Below are positions 33,786 to 46,278 of a stretch of 64,000 nt of DNA, piece by piece. The stretch lies in NCBI GenBank assembly GCA_905250025.1, contig CAJNOJ010000030.1, forward strand, positions 310,001 through 374,000, read 5' to 3'. Within the stretch, counting starts at the first letter, position 1. Every line of letters begins with the position of its first letter. The translations under genes and the position numbers were made by a program. The stretch is from Adineta ricciae (lineage: Eukaryota; Rotifera; Eurotatoria; Adinetida; Adinetidae). The notes beneath the pieces are model-generated. The model was not told the origin of the DNA. It did no database searches and saw only the letters and a program-made list of their open reading frames with translations.

Positions 33786-36476
33786 TCAAGGTTGGCAAGT
33801 GGTAATAGAGTTTTTATTAAGAGTGGCGAGAAAAAAAACCGCAGTTGTTTTACCTGTCTCTGCTTTTGGTATTGGCCATGAAAGAATATTGGAATGTGAT
33901 GGTACCGGTTGACAAACTGAAAATAAAAGATTAGAAGTATGAATAGAAAAGTGATGTTTGATGTCAAGTTGAGATTCATAGAAAGATGTAAACGAGTAAA
34001 TTTGAGGAGAAAAATCGAAAAATGAAGTTTTGTATCCTACTCTACCTGCTCCTGTTGGAATGTTCGATGGTTTCTTCACGATTAGATCGAGATATTCACA
34101 TTGATCGTGCCATAATGAATTCAATAATAAATGATATTGTTCAAGTGATGCTAATGGGGAAAAATGATCAATACCGACAATTTCATCACCCACATTTAAA
34201 TCTGGACAATAAGTTGAATCGATAATTGATGAGATCTTGATTTTTCCATCATCTGTTTGGTCTATTTCGAACCCGTAATGCCCAATATGGTTGCCTTGCC
34301 GTTGGACAGATAATTCAAAATTGTTGGAATTGAATTCCTTCACGTTCGGATTTTCATCGATTGGCGACAATTGTTTTTGTTTTTGTTCCACTTCTTCGAT
34401 TTGTTCGAGGATCTTATGATATTGACTAAGATTCATCAAGTAACGTTCATATAATTCTTCGAAATCTTCATCGATATCACTTGTTATTTGCCGGTAATTA
34501 TTCTCATCATTCGTCGGATTTTCACTTTTTATAACTGATCTATCCTGAGTTAAATTCAATACACTTTCCGCATTGATCACGCCATCGTCTTGTTCCTCAA
34601 TCAGTTGTTCATCATACGAAAACACTAAGTGATATAAACAAGCAGGATTTTGGTTGATTTCACATGACGTTTTCGACTCGTCGACGTCTAATGACTCTAA
34701 CTCTTGTATTTTATTGATATGATTGAGTGTTTCAATTTGTTCGAAGAAATTATCCGAAAATATACTCGATTGAATCGATGATGTTAGTGCATCGTGGTAA
34801 CAACTATCATCCGGTGATGTGATGGTCTTCATTCGATCATCCTGTTTGACGATTTCATGGGAATCGATTGTTTGAGGATGAATGCAAGTTGTTGCTGGAT
34901 TTGGCACAGAAAATAGCGAATGAAGTTCGGTATCGATCGAAGATTCTTTGTCCATATGATAAGTCAGCGCAGCTTGTTCGTCGACATCGATCAAACTGTC
35001 GATATCGATAGTATCGTCATCTGCTTTGATGGCTAGTGGCTCGAGTTTTGGTGATGATGAATTGACCTAGAAGGAATAAAAAGCATTTCCAAACGAATAT
35101 GTTTAATCAGTCGATAGGCGTACATCATTTGTTGGTTTGGTGGATGGTTTCGAAGCGTTTTGTTGTAAGAAATCCAGATCGAATGCTGAAATGATATCAC
35201 TTGCTTTCTCCATGGAGATTTTCTGTTGGATATCATCGAAAAGTGATGTTTCATCTTTCGATGTCATCTCTGTTGAGTTTACTTTGTTATAATCAAAACG
35301 AACGTTGAGTAACAGAGGTGATGGACTAACACTCGTTCGTTCGCCAACTGATGTTCGAAAACTACCTCGAATAGCATCCTTCTCATTGGAACTCGAAGGT
35401 GTTGGACGATTACTTAAACCTGTCGACAGAAATGTTGCCATAAATAGTGTTTGATCATTCTTATCAAGACGAAATTTTGGTAGCGGACATTGATTTTGAT
35501 TCAACGATGATGTGGATGATAAACTCCACGGCGGTGTTTCATTCCAAGCGTCAATCATAGGTGTATGGAAAATGTACTGGTTTTCTTGCAAACGACGTGT
35601 TTTCCTATCGATCTCACCGTATAACTCACGAATTTGATCGTGACTGTAACTAGGCATGGACAATGGGAGAACGGGAGAATTCGCTGCTTCGTGGGCGATT
35701 TCACGGCCACGAAGAATCATGGCATTGGTGTCAGGTCGTTTAACAATTTGACGGCGATAAATGAAACAGGCATCCGTGAGAATTTGTGTTGATGGATTTT
35801 GATGTACTGGACCCAACTTCTGTGCTAATTTATTTAAACCGCTAAACGTTCATAGGTAAGTGATGGATTAATTCAAACTATTCATTTACCTTTCTCTGTT
35901 TGATTGCATATCGACATGATCTGTTGGTGATTGTTTGACTAATGGTCGATCTTCATTATTTTTCACTGTTAAAATTTTGTTTTCTTTAGAGAAAAGACGA
36001 TGCAACCGAACAAGAATAGAGAAATTACACTTACGATCCGTTTCATTTGTTTTCTTCGGAATTGATTTGCGTTTTTTGATCGAAAACGATTTCTTTTTAT
36101 TTGAAAATAAACTCAAAAGCTTCTTTGATTCACTATGTACAATTGCTGTTGATGTCTGCGTATCGTTTGATTCTTCACGACGAGACAAGTTTTCGAATTC
36201 ATGTAATGTTAACGAACCTAAATGCTGAACCGTGGCGTTGTTAAACACCGAACGATCTGCACAACGACAGATACCGATTTGAATTGTCTTGTTCTGTCGG
36301 CGTAAAGCCGTAAATTCAGATTTGACACGATCAATCGATAATGCGACAGGCGGTTTGATGATATTGGTGTCATTGAGAAAGATTAACACGTCACCTAAGA
36401 AGAAAGTTTTATTAGAGATGAACATCGATCGATTGATGGCAAGGACGTACACACGACACCAACCGACTAGATACAT
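33786..36476 (-). CDS. PDZ-domain protein, otherwise disordered
   Basis: Four exons: 36476-35890, 35841-35124, 35066-34046 and 33916-33786. They sum to 819 codons with stop (818 residues) in one frame. A clear PDZ domain lies in exon 3: NNFELSVQRQGNHIGHYGFE has the carboxylate-binding GHYGF loop, followed by KISSIIDSTYCPDLNVGDEI and LDLIVKKPS. A second, partial PDZ-like half opens the protein (GDVLIFLNDTNIIKPPVAL, then KTIQIGICR), without the N-terminal half of the fold. The rest is Ser/Thr/Asp-rich with a short coiled coil just before the PDZ (YHKILEQIEEVEQKQKQL). The start is uncertain: Met at 36476 or 36425, or a missed upstream exon, although the GH35 gene ends only 160 bases away. Likely a scaffold; family not identified. 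Confidence 0.7.
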
Positions 36477-36636
36477 TCAGATACTTCGAAAAAATGTCAA
36501 GGGAAGGATGATATCTGGCTAGAAATGCGATGGGTAATTAGAGTAATATACTTATTCTTAGAAAAGCAAAACGAAAAACAAAAGTCTACTAAATAACATG
36601 AATAAAAACGTAAAAAGATGTCTTAGAGATATCTCA

Positions 36637-38963
36637 TTAATATGCCGCAAGAATCGGTTTATCCACTAGCTTCACTTCTTGTCCATAATGATGCGTTTCA
36701 AACAGGTAAATATAGTTTATTCCTTTGACAAGAAAATGCTTCGGAATGTATAACGTTTTCTGTGGGCCAATTTTCCAGTATCTTCCTAAATTGTGTCCAT
36801 TAACAAATGCCACACCTTTACCCCAACGCGGACCGGGAGCGAGAAATGTGTCTTCGATTTCCTGACTTTCTTCGATAGTGAATGAGCCACGAAACAGTTT
36901 CGGGCCACGAGCAAGATGACTTGTTGTACTATCTTCACTTCGAACAAATGGTTTCCAATCAGTGACACCAGTCAGACCTCGATCGAATTCTAATAAAACC
37001 ATCAGCCATTTTTTCAATTCGATCTTCTTATCTAAGAGAACATTGTTCAATATTCCCTTTCGACTGTAGTCCAATCCAGTCCCATAATTGATTCGTCCGA
37101 GGTTTTCAACAAAAATTGTCAACACTTTCGTCTCAGCGGGAATTTCATTTTCAATCGCATACGATGTTTGATTGGCATAGTAAACATTTTCACCATCGAC
37201 TAAAATCGTCACACTGTCGGCGACTTCAGGTATCGAGATCGTATGTTGATCAGCAGCTTTAATCAATTCGGGAATTTCTTTATTGATATAAACAATATAA
37301 CCTTCGGTTATCGTAGTCTTCTTCAAATCTTCCATTCCTAGTGGACCAGTTTCGGATTGATACTTCGTTCCAATGGCAGAATCTTCAAGAATTTGTTCAA
37401 AAGATTTATAATCTGTTATTTTCACCTTTCCGTACGCGATCTTCTTCGGATCGGTTAAATCTTTTGGTTCAAACGTATCCGCTGCTGTCCGTTCATGGTT
37501 ATAAATCACCAATGTCGGATTCTGTTCATAGAATTTCTTCAGAACATTCCGTATCGCATGATACTTTCCTGTCATGTCACCCGATTCAGAAATCGGTGCG
37601 TTATAATCGTATGATGTGACAGTAGAGACATAATGTTTCATTTCGAAATGATTGGCACCAGCCGTAAATCCAAAATTCGTACCACCGCAAAACATATAGA
37701 AATTCACGGAAATTTCGTACTGCGCAGTCAAGAGAATTTCTTCGACATCTAATTCTAGTTCGTCCGCATTGTACGGTGTTTGATCACCAGTACGATGTGG
37801 TTTACCCCATTCATCAAACGCTCCTGTCCGATACTCCGTAATCATCACATGCGCTTCGGAACGAAATTCAATCAATTTATCAACGCGCGTTGTTACTTCT
37901 CGTTGGAAATTGATTGTCGCCCAGACGTTATCTAATGTTCCTTGTTGGAGAACTCGTGGAGCATCGGAAGTGAAAAAGATCTCATCTAAACCGTGCTTGA
38001 CATACATCGAGCGGAGTTTTTCTAAGTAAGCCTTATCTTGGGAATAACTTCCATATTCATGTTCGATCTGAAAAGCTATGATTGAACCACCAGTACGACG
38101 GTTGTATTGATATTTGGCTAAGATTGGAAAAAGAGCATCGTAATATCTTTCAACAGCCTTGATATAGCCGGGATAGTTACTACGAACAATCATTTCATCG
38201 TCGCTTAGTAACCAACTCGGTAAACCACCAAAATCCCATTCAGCACCAATGTATGCTAAAACAAGCAAAAGATACTCATGATTGTTCAACTTATTTTTTT
38301 TTTATAAAGCAAGGTGAAAAATAGTCTGGCGTTTTTTTTTATCATCGAGACACGGTAAATTAAATCATCATTTTCGACAAAATCATGTTCTCATGTTTTT
38401 GTCCTTCATTCACTACTCACGTTTGTCCCTCTAGTCCAACCTTGGTCAACTCAAATTCAAATTATGAGAAAATGAAACATTTAAATCAACTTACGCGAAG
38501 GACGGATGATTGTAAACATTTCATTTTGATGAACTAATTCCAAAAATTTAATCAAATTATCAAATTGATATTTGCCCACTTCACGTTCATGAACATTCCA
38601 CGGTACAAACGTTTCAACTGTATTCAAACCAGCGTCTTTCATCAATGCAATTCTGTCTGCCCATGATTGAGGTACAATACGAAAGTATTGCAAAGATCCG
38701 CTCAGAATACGAAATGGACGTAACACCGTTCTCCTTGGATCATCTTCTTTGTATAAACGTATTGACAAGCGTCTTTCCTCGCCAAGAATTAACGTTTGAT
38801 TTCCATATTCCGACGGACGAAGATGCGCTCGCAAAATCAGAAGAAACACAACTGACACTAAGATTAATCGATATCTTGGATTGGCTAATCGAGTAAGAAC
38901 GGTTCTTCCAAATGGTGATGCTCGGAATTTTCTTGTCATGTGCATTATATTTAACTTAATCAT
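36637..38963 (-). CDS. GH35 beta-galactosidase-like protein (GLB1L2/3-like), membrane anchored
   Basis: Two exons, 38963-38495 and 38255-36637, intron 239 bases; 695 residues. A single N-terminal hydrophobic segment (RLILVSVVFLLILRAHL) after a basic stretch predicts a type II membrane or signal-anchor protein. GH35 landmarks: [85 protein letters not shown] and VTSYDYNAPISESGD. The C-terminal jelly-roll has VENLGRINYGTG and NGHNLGRYWKIGPQKTLYIP, closest to vertebrate GLB1L2/GLB1L3. The acid/base Glu (EHEYG) and nucleophile Glu (ITEYRTG) are present, but the residue before the acid/base is His where GH35 enzymes have Asn (ENEYG). Activity is therefore uncertain. The family hydrolyses terminal beta-galactose. 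Confidence 0.92.
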
Positions 38964-39184
38964 TTTGATCTTACAATATACCAGTGTATGTTGTAGAATA
39001 TTCCGATGTATACGCTTTTATTTTTCCACGGTTCAATGAAGATGTGGGCGCGCACGCACACGTATCAACTGTATTCCCTGACAAAGTCGCGACAAAAAAA
39101 ACTTTTTCCTTTTTTCAACAAACTGTGCATAGAATGAAAGAAAAAGGAATAAAAATCATTCATCCTTAACGTTAACATAGTACG

Positions 39185-39711
39185 TTAACGAAATGCAATA
39201 GCTAAATCATATTTATGCTATTGACTTCAATGACAAATCTTTGTCGTCGCAAAGCACAACGAAATTACATTATATAGAGATATTTCACAAAAGAAATCCA
39301 GACACATAACTCACCATTTCGAACGCCGATCTTATACAATCCATTGGATACATTATAAAAGATTAATAATCGTTTGTCATTCGGATTCTTGCATAGATGG
39401 ATACTTCGTTCGCGACTGATATTGAAAATATAAAATTCAAGGAAAAGATTTCCATCATCAGTTAATTGAACGATTCCGTTGTTGTTATTATTATTGCTAT
39501 TGCATTGTTTCTTTTCTAATTGTCCATTATGACTTGCAAAGCCAAGATTACCTAAGCAAGAACAAATGAACGTGAAAGAAAACGAAAGCAGTGGAGAAAA
39601 AAAACTACCAGACAATGTACGTTTTCTCATTTCCGTTTTTAATAATGACACGAGTGCGATCTTGTCGTGTAAATCATAGTAACTATGCGAATTGTATTCA
39701 ATGCTTTCCAT
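39185..39711 (-). CDS. hypothetical protein, tentative three-exon model
   Basis: The first two exons look sound: 39711 down to a GT donor near 39609, then, after an intron ending cttgcttag, an exon running to a GT donor near 39316. They encode MESIEYNSHSYYDLHDKIAL, a run of six Asn, then QLTDDGNLFLEFYIFN and KRLLIFYNVSNGLYKIGVRN. A possible third exon after gatttag adds a few residues to a stop at 39185. The alternating hydrophobic pattern suggests beta strands. I do not recognise the family. It lies 222 bases upstream of the GH35 start on the same strand. The 3' end and even the gene itself are uncertain. Confidence 0.35.
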
Positions 39712-42692
39712 TGACCTCTGAATAACTAGGAGAGTCTAGTGAAGAATTCCTATATGTTCTCTGTTCAAAGACAAGTTAAAGTTTATAACAATGACATGAT
39801 GCTAAGCTTCTCATTTCTTTATGTACAGTATTAATCTTTACGAATATAAGAAAAGAAAAAAATAATTACAACGATCGGGCGGGCAAGGCGAACGAAACGA
39901 AGATGATCAACTGAATTGATTAAATCGGATCAACTCTTTCTTTCGATCGTCTGTAAACGAAGGCTAGTGTCATTGTTATTGTTGTTTCTATGATCAACTA
40001 CGAACGTACGAAGACTTCCGGGTCATATCGAAAGCGACCGAGAGAACGAAATGCGATATTTAGACATGTTTAACTTACTTTTAGCAATGCTAGTTCTTGA
40101 CTTCGAATGATCTTTTACATAAGACTTTGACGAACGTAAACTTCCATAAAAACTATGCCACGAAAGACAATCAACCATGGATATGTCACCGACAATACCT
40201 TAATTTCTGTATATACAAGACAAAAACATGCATATATATCTAGAGAAGGCAAGAGATAAAAGAGAAAGAATATCAATGAGAAGAACATACTAATATCGAT
40301 ATATCTGACTACTGTCTCTTCTCGTTCTCTTCAACATACATTAATACAAAGAAAGATGTTCAATTTTCTTGATGACGTTAAGATGTATCTGTCTCGTCGT
40401 GATAGAAAAAGAACTGATAAAAAGAAACGTTTGATAATCATAATTTTTCGTTCATGTTGTATAAAGCAAGATATATAAAAGCGTACTGAAGTGACTGACT
40501 GATCTCTTTCAAAAAAGCAGTCGAATAGATCGTATGAGGAGAAATCATAAGTGAACATATGTTCACCTTTTTTTTGCATCATCGAACATGGATATCCACG
40601 AAGACAGTGTCTTAAACGATCATGTCTCTTTTTTTACCTGAGACTTTCTCGTTCGATTAGAAGAAATGACATAGGAAAGAGATCTGAACGGATGTCCTTT
40701 CATTGATTGATCTATTTATCAACAAAAGATTAAACACATACATAGAACGTGTTGAGCTATAAAAGAAAGGCTCATGCGGATTCTTTTTATGTCTTATTGA
40801 TCCTCTCATATCAGAAAATTTTTCTTCGAAGATGTATATCAACAATTTAGATTCTAATAAGTAAATCTGATGACGAAAGACGCACACGTCTCGCAATGAG
40901 ATGACGACGGCAATTTCAACCGGTATTGTCATGTCGTCTATTGATCCATTGTTCTCTCTTGAAAAAAAAAAGAAAACGAACGCGAAGTGCGACGCTGAGA
41001 ACGAAAGTGTGTGTTATTCTTAGCCATCACCTCCATTGTTCAATTGGATCGAAAACAGACTACAAGAAAGACGATCGTATAATTTACTTCATTAAATTCT
41101 TCGACATACAAATAACATTCGTTCGATACTTGATAACCGCATTAGGAATACTAATAATGACGAATAGTACGAGTCTAATTAATATAATCTTGTATGTAAA
41201 CAAAGGTATGCGATGAAGAAAGAAAAAGAATCAGTTCAAGTGGCATCTTTTCGCCAATAATTGAAACTTCTCTTTCACACTTGAAAACTGTTGAATAATA
41301 CTTACAATCATTCGAACCGAATGAACGTAATCGAGATAATGGAAAATATTTCGTCGCTTTGAAAATGAATGAGGAAAACATTGCTTTGTTTTCCTCAATT
41401 ATTTGAAGACTTCTGTCTTCAGAAAAGAATTGTAATAAGAAAAGAAGAACGAAGTTTTCTTTCACGATGTGTGATAAAAAAAAAATAATCGAGGATACAC
41501 AACTGGCACTGATAACTTCTTATTTCAAGGTTCCTTCTCCTTTGACAAAGTTACACATAGGCGTCAGATGAATAATATGCATTTTATCGTCTTTTCTCTC
41601 TGTCTGCATTGCTCATCAATCGCGGAGAGCTTTATTAATAATACAACGAATTCCTTGTGAGCATACTTCTCAGATTTTATTCATCAATATGCATAAGCGG
41701 AAAGAAGATAAGTCAGAATTTTTTGTTCGCTTGGAGACTCAGCATAACATATGTGATTCATTTTCTGCTCGAGCTATTGTTAAAGATATGAACTGAAGTG
41801 AAAAATATTCATTCGAATAGATAAACGAACAGATTATATGTATCCCAATTGATCGAAAGATAAAGAAGAAATGAAAAAGAAATCATGTGTAATGATCTAT
41901 TTTGATTGATTAGACGTTCTTCACTGGTTCGTTAATCGAGACGTTTATATGACAACTGAAAACGACGTGTGTCGATCAAATCTTTCTGTCGAACATGTTC
42001 TCATAATCTAAGGGCCGTACAATATACTCGCGAACAAAGAACAATTCACCTTTCTTTTGCCATCATAATATAGGTGTTCAAACAGATTTTATCGATCAAC
42101 TTTGAACGTAAATAACCTGCTGCTATTGAACAAATCGTTCGTAATCTTTTGTCACACAATGTACTTAGAAAGACTGACTTGAATTTATCTTTCCGTAAGC
42201 CGTGGTACAATCGAAATACGACATGGACATATTGTTTTTACTTCTCTAACTGTATTATATTAGAAGTATTCGAATCGTCATAATGAAAACAAACGATTTT
42301 CTTTCAATGTATAGAATAAACGATCGCACCGATGATTAAAACGGAAAAAAAATGTGCAAAACAAACCGTCGTCGAAGTGGATTTTACAGCTACCTGTATT
42401 TTACCTCGGGTTACCTTGAATCGGAAAAAAACCTTGTGCTTAAAAGAGTTCATATTGGCCGCGTGACGAATATCAGCAAATGAAAGGTACTTGTCTCACT
42501 CGTATATATTTACAGAAAAACGAAGCACACAATCACAAATTGAAAATGGATAAATCCTCGATGAAAATGCTCAAATCAAAGTTTTTATTCATGTGTCCAA
42601 TTAAAGAAAAAAAAGAGACAGAGAGAGGAAACGATTTCTAGATATCTCTAAAATAATTTAACAATTAAAAACAAGAGTTTGTTCTTTTTCAC
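39712..42692. other. long intergenic region downstream of Jun
   Basis: About 3 kb of AT-rich DNA with no domain-bearing ORF. It has a TATA-like stretch (atatataaaagcg, near 40471) on the + strand with no gene after it. It may hold distal regulatory DNA or the upstream region of the hypothetical gene at 39711. Confidence 0.4.
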
Positions 42693-43583
42693 TTATAACG
42701 ATGAACCATTCATTAATGTACATCCTTGTGTATGATGATCTTGCAATTGTCTTTCTAATTTGGTTATATCCGCCTTGAGAGTGTCAGCAATGCCTACTAA
42801 ATCCTTATTCTTGCCTTGTAATTCATTGACGCGTTTTTGTAGCTCAGCAATGCGCGTTAACTTTCTTGTACGACACTTTTGTGCAGCTTGCCGATTTCGT
42901 TCACGTTTACGCTCTTTTTTTATTACATCGTTTGTGTCACCCGACTGTGACGATCTCATTGATGGCACATGTTGTAATTCATCTTTCATACGATTACTAT
43001 ATATATACGATCCTGTTGGACTTGATGGCGCCGTTGAATTCGATGAGTCATGTTCATTCATAGATGATGAAATCGAGCGGTCGCGCATTGCAGACATTTG
43101 TGAATTGCTTCGATTCGTACGATATGGAGAAATCAATTCGGAATTTGGTTGAGCAGTATTGGATACTATTAAATGCATATCATGCTGAAGAGGATGCGTC
43201 GATGGTTGAATAGGATGATTAATGTTAGTCATGGTTGAGTCAAACATTTCATGAAATGCTCTCGTACCTGCAAAAATGAATAATAATAGTAATTGCTTCT
43301 ATATAATTTCAGAAAAACAAATACCTGGTGACGGTTGTCCATCGTTATATGCTTGCGGAGTCACTAAAACATTGATCAAATCCGGTGTTGATAGAGAAAA
43401 CTTGTCGTTGGAGGTGAACGATAATGAATTATTTGCATACTGATTATTGATTGGTAAAGTCATCGGTCGTGCTGATATTTGCGGCACAACCGACATGTTG
43501 GTCATTGTTGGATGCATACGGCCAGGATAGGTTTCATACGATGAATTTAAATCATTTTCAACTTTGATACTATTGTCAGTCAT
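42693..43583 (-). CDS. JUN: Jun-type AP-1 transcription factor
   Basis: Two exons, 43583-43325 and 43267-42693, with a 57-base intron; 277 residues. The bZIP lies at residues 203-260: KKERKRERNRQAAQKCRTRK is the basic region (Jun pattern NRxAAxKCRxRK), followed by a zipper with Leu every seven residues (229, 236, 243, 250, 257). The end HHTQGCTLMNG matches the Jun C-terminal NHVNSGCQLM. Near residues 62-77, FSLSTPDLINVLVTPQ lines up with the Jun transactivation segment that carries two JNK-type Ser/Thr-Pro sites; here both are Thr-Pro (66, 75). Jun binds TGAGTCA as a homodimer or with Fos. Three such sites lie 231-277 bases upstream of the start, suggesting autoregulation. Confidence 0.88.
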
Positions 43584-43813
43584 TGGGTAAAAGTAGGAAA
43601 ATATTGGATCAAGAAAAAAGAAAAAGAAATAAAAAATAAAATAATATTTTCAATTTGCTTCAAATATGAGAAAACGTGTATTTATATATATATATAGGTG
43701 AATGTACAACTAGTCGTTTTGATCGACTGATTGCATTAATAAAGGAAGAAATGAAGAAACTGTGGGCGAAGAAAAAACTGAGTAGGTGCACACGACAAGC
43801 GAATACATAAAGA

Positions 43814-43860
43814 TGAGTCACAGGTTTTTATTGACTCAATTGTATTTATTTATTGAGTCA
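43814..43860. promoter_or_regulatory. cluster of three perfect AP-1 (TRE) sites upstream of Jun
   Basis: TGAGTCA at 43814-43820, TGACTCA at 43832-43838 and TGAGTCA at 43854-43860, about two helical turns apart centre to centre. The last continues as GAGTCAGC, a partial Maf-type extension. AP-1 is the product of the adjacent gene. Binding is inferred from the consensus. Confidence 0.7.
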
Positions 43861-44339
43861 GCCAGAAAAAAATCTCATTGGCTGAAATGGTAAATCTCAT
43901 TGCGATATCATATGAAAACAAAACGTATCACAAGGCAAACGAATTCTAAACGGATATTTATCAACTCCCAAACGCCATCTCTCATTATTTATATGTGTCT
44001 GTGTCCCTTGCACAAAACATGCTGAAAGTAGAAAGAGAAAAATGAACATACTCAATTGAGTTATTGTATAGTTTAAAAAAACGCACAGGTAACCGATTAG
44101 AAAGCATATATACGTCAGCTATTTTTACACATGTGACTGTGATGTATTATTTTTTCGTCGTTTTCCACCTCTCTTAGCTAGATGATAATGATAAGAAGGT
44201 GAATACTGTATATTTACTAGCCAATATATTCTACGTTATTTCTTCGATTGTCTCAGATATACCGTTTGTTTACATAGACCAATAATTGTCACATTTGATA
44301 AACAAATACGGAAGACTAGCTTTGCGAATTACGTAGTGC

Positions 44340-44347
44340 TTACGTCA
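44340..44347 (-). promoter_or_regulatory. CRE/ATF-like site
   Basis: Reads TGACGTAA on the minus strand, a common CREB/ATF and Jun-ATF site variant, in the Jun upstream region. A single 8-base match, so weak alone. Confidence 0.35.
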
Positions 44348-44571
44348 ATCATGTGTTCATCAAAGGAATGTTCATTTCGTCTGAGTGGAATAGTCGAATA
44401 GTTGACAGTTGCAGTAAACGAACTCAAAAGGTTACTATTCATCATTAAAACTAAAAGAAAGGTACATATGTAATGGTTATTTCGTCTTTTTGTTTTCTAT
44501 TAAAAATTCGAACGCACAATATGTCATTAGTCGTACATTAATTGCTTTGATTTCGTATTAATCGCAATATA

Positions 44572-44579
44572 TGACGTAA
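44572..44579 (+). promoter_or_regulatory. CRE/ATF-like site
   Basis: TGACGTAA on the + strand, a second copy of the same 8-base element 232 bases further upstream of Jun, close to the SLC35A 3' end. Confidence 0.3.
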
Positions 44580-44898
44580 ATCCTTTCGATAAAAAAAGGT
44601 CGAGAAAGATTTATTCAATAAATACTTGAAGGAAGAGAACAATAGGTTAGACAAAACCGTATATATATATATATTATGTATCGGAAAATAAAGAGCCAAA
44701 TCAGTCAGTAGTGAACAGATAATAGTAAATGGTTTGGTTTAGAAAGAAAAAAGATATCGACTAGGAATAGTAGATTTCAAGTTTTGCCGGTAAAATCGAA
44801 GCAAACCCAGATATGCAACATCGTTTGAAGCAAAAGGAAGGTTGAAATTGGATATATCACAAAAGTGATTGTTTTGTCTTGTAATTATCACTTATCAT

Positions 44899-46278
44899 CT
44901 AAACATATGCTTGTTCGGTAGTTGGTAATATCATTTTAGGTTTTTCCCAAGCATAGAGAACCGTAGCTGCTAACACAGACAATGTTCCCATGTAAAAAAA
45001 TCTAGTTAAACATAAGATTTTACTGACGAATGAGTCGAAAGAATTCACTTACGATGAAGGCGTGAAGTCATGGAGAAAAAAGTACGAAATTATGCATGAT
45101 AAAACGATGGATAGAGATGTCGCAAAACCTTTGACAATATTATCAGCATATTTAATTACATTGGCAATAATCAAACCACCAAATGCCTAGAGGACAAGAA
45201 ATCATAATTAGTCATCATTAAATATCCATTCATTTGGCTTACTTGAAGAAAAATGACTGTCCACACTATGTTTGTATATCCTTGAAAAAAGCCTTTCTCC
45301 ATCACAGCTTTTCCATCAAAACAAAATACAACGATCAATCCAAAGATGATACCAAAAATTGCTACAAAAGAAAATTTATATGATTTGACACGGCAAAGTT
45401 TCATCTTTACCTAACTGAATATTTTTCACCCATACGGACGACGAACTTGTCTTGAGAAGTTTTTCAAAGTAAACTCCGCTGAAACCGGACGTAATAGCTG
45501 ATAATAATACTGCACCAAAACCAATTGATTGTTGAAGCCATGTGACTTGATTTTGATTTGATGAACGTTTCGCTGACTCTTCACTTGTAGGCCACTAGAA
45601 AAATCAGAAATCATCATTTATCATTGAAGTACTTACAATTTTCATCTTACCGTCACAAGTGCAACACCAAGTGCAAGCATGAACAATGAAAACCATTGAT
45701 GTTTGTCTAGTTTCTTCTTGACCATATACACAGAAAACAAAGCAGTGGTGAGAATCTTCAGTTGATATGTGACTTGATATGTTGCAGCATTGAGATATGA
45801 TAATGCAATAAATAAAAGATTATTTTGAATGGAATAGATTCCACTCGGGATGGCTAATTTAGATGTTTCATATGGTTTCTGATAAATTTCTTCTTGAACA
45901 ACTCGACAAAATCGAGTGATTGAACATCCTATTTGAACCAATCATCGTGTCTTATTCAAAAATGTTAAAATAACGTACCATTTTCCCACCAAACGAGAAC
46001 AACAGATAGTAGTCCTTTGACAGCTTCCGCAGTAACAATAGCTGTCGACGACAGATATTTTTCGGTTTTTACTGTTCTTGAATAACGTAGAATAAGAACA
46101 AGGCTTGTATTTTGTAGCACAAGTGCAATAAAACTGATCCATACGCGCGGATCCTTTCTTGTCATCTTTAAATATAATACAGTGATTACGTGCACCGAAG
46201 AGTGTGTATCTTTTCGTTGAAATCAACGAGTTTTGTTAGTCGAGAAAGTTGGTCAGTGTGGATACTTACACGGCGCAT
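44899..46278 (-). CDS. SLC35A3: Golgi nucleotide-sugar transporter, SLC35A family (UDP-GlcNAc type)
   Basis: Seven exons: 46278-46270 (only nine bases), 46165-45979, 45928-45651, 45594-45411, 45361-45243, 45186-45053 and 45001-44899. They encode 337 residues in frame. Family motifs: [100 protein letters not shown], and [20 protein letters not shown] with [10 protein letters not shown]. The pattern of about ten hydrophobic helices is typical. The GFFQGY and late-helix sequences are nearer SLC35A3 than A1 or A2, but substrate cannot be fixed by sequence alone. It exchanges cytosolic nucleotide sugar for luminal nucleotide monophosphate in the Golgi. The tiny first exon (MRR) rests on good splice sites; the Met opening exon 2 is the alternative start. 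Confidence 0.9.

Larger units (their letters stand above)
43584..44898. other. Jun upstream region
   Basis: Intergenic DNA between the Jun start and the stop of the SLC35A gene, both leftward. It has a TATA-like AT run at about 43680-43697, three AP-1 sites at 43814-43860, CRE/ATF-like sites at 44340 and 44572, and another AT run near 44660. No ORF with a domain was seen. Confidence 0.55.

Noticed and set aside
34022-34225. + strand ORF beginning with a signal-peptide-like sequence (MKFCILLYLLLLECSM)
   Set aside because: It lies antisense to the PDZ gene exon and intron and is best explained as its shadow; no continuing exon.
40471-40483. TATA-like element as promoter of a rightward gene
   Set aside because: No ORF or splice-linked coding sequence follows for over 2 kb on that strand.
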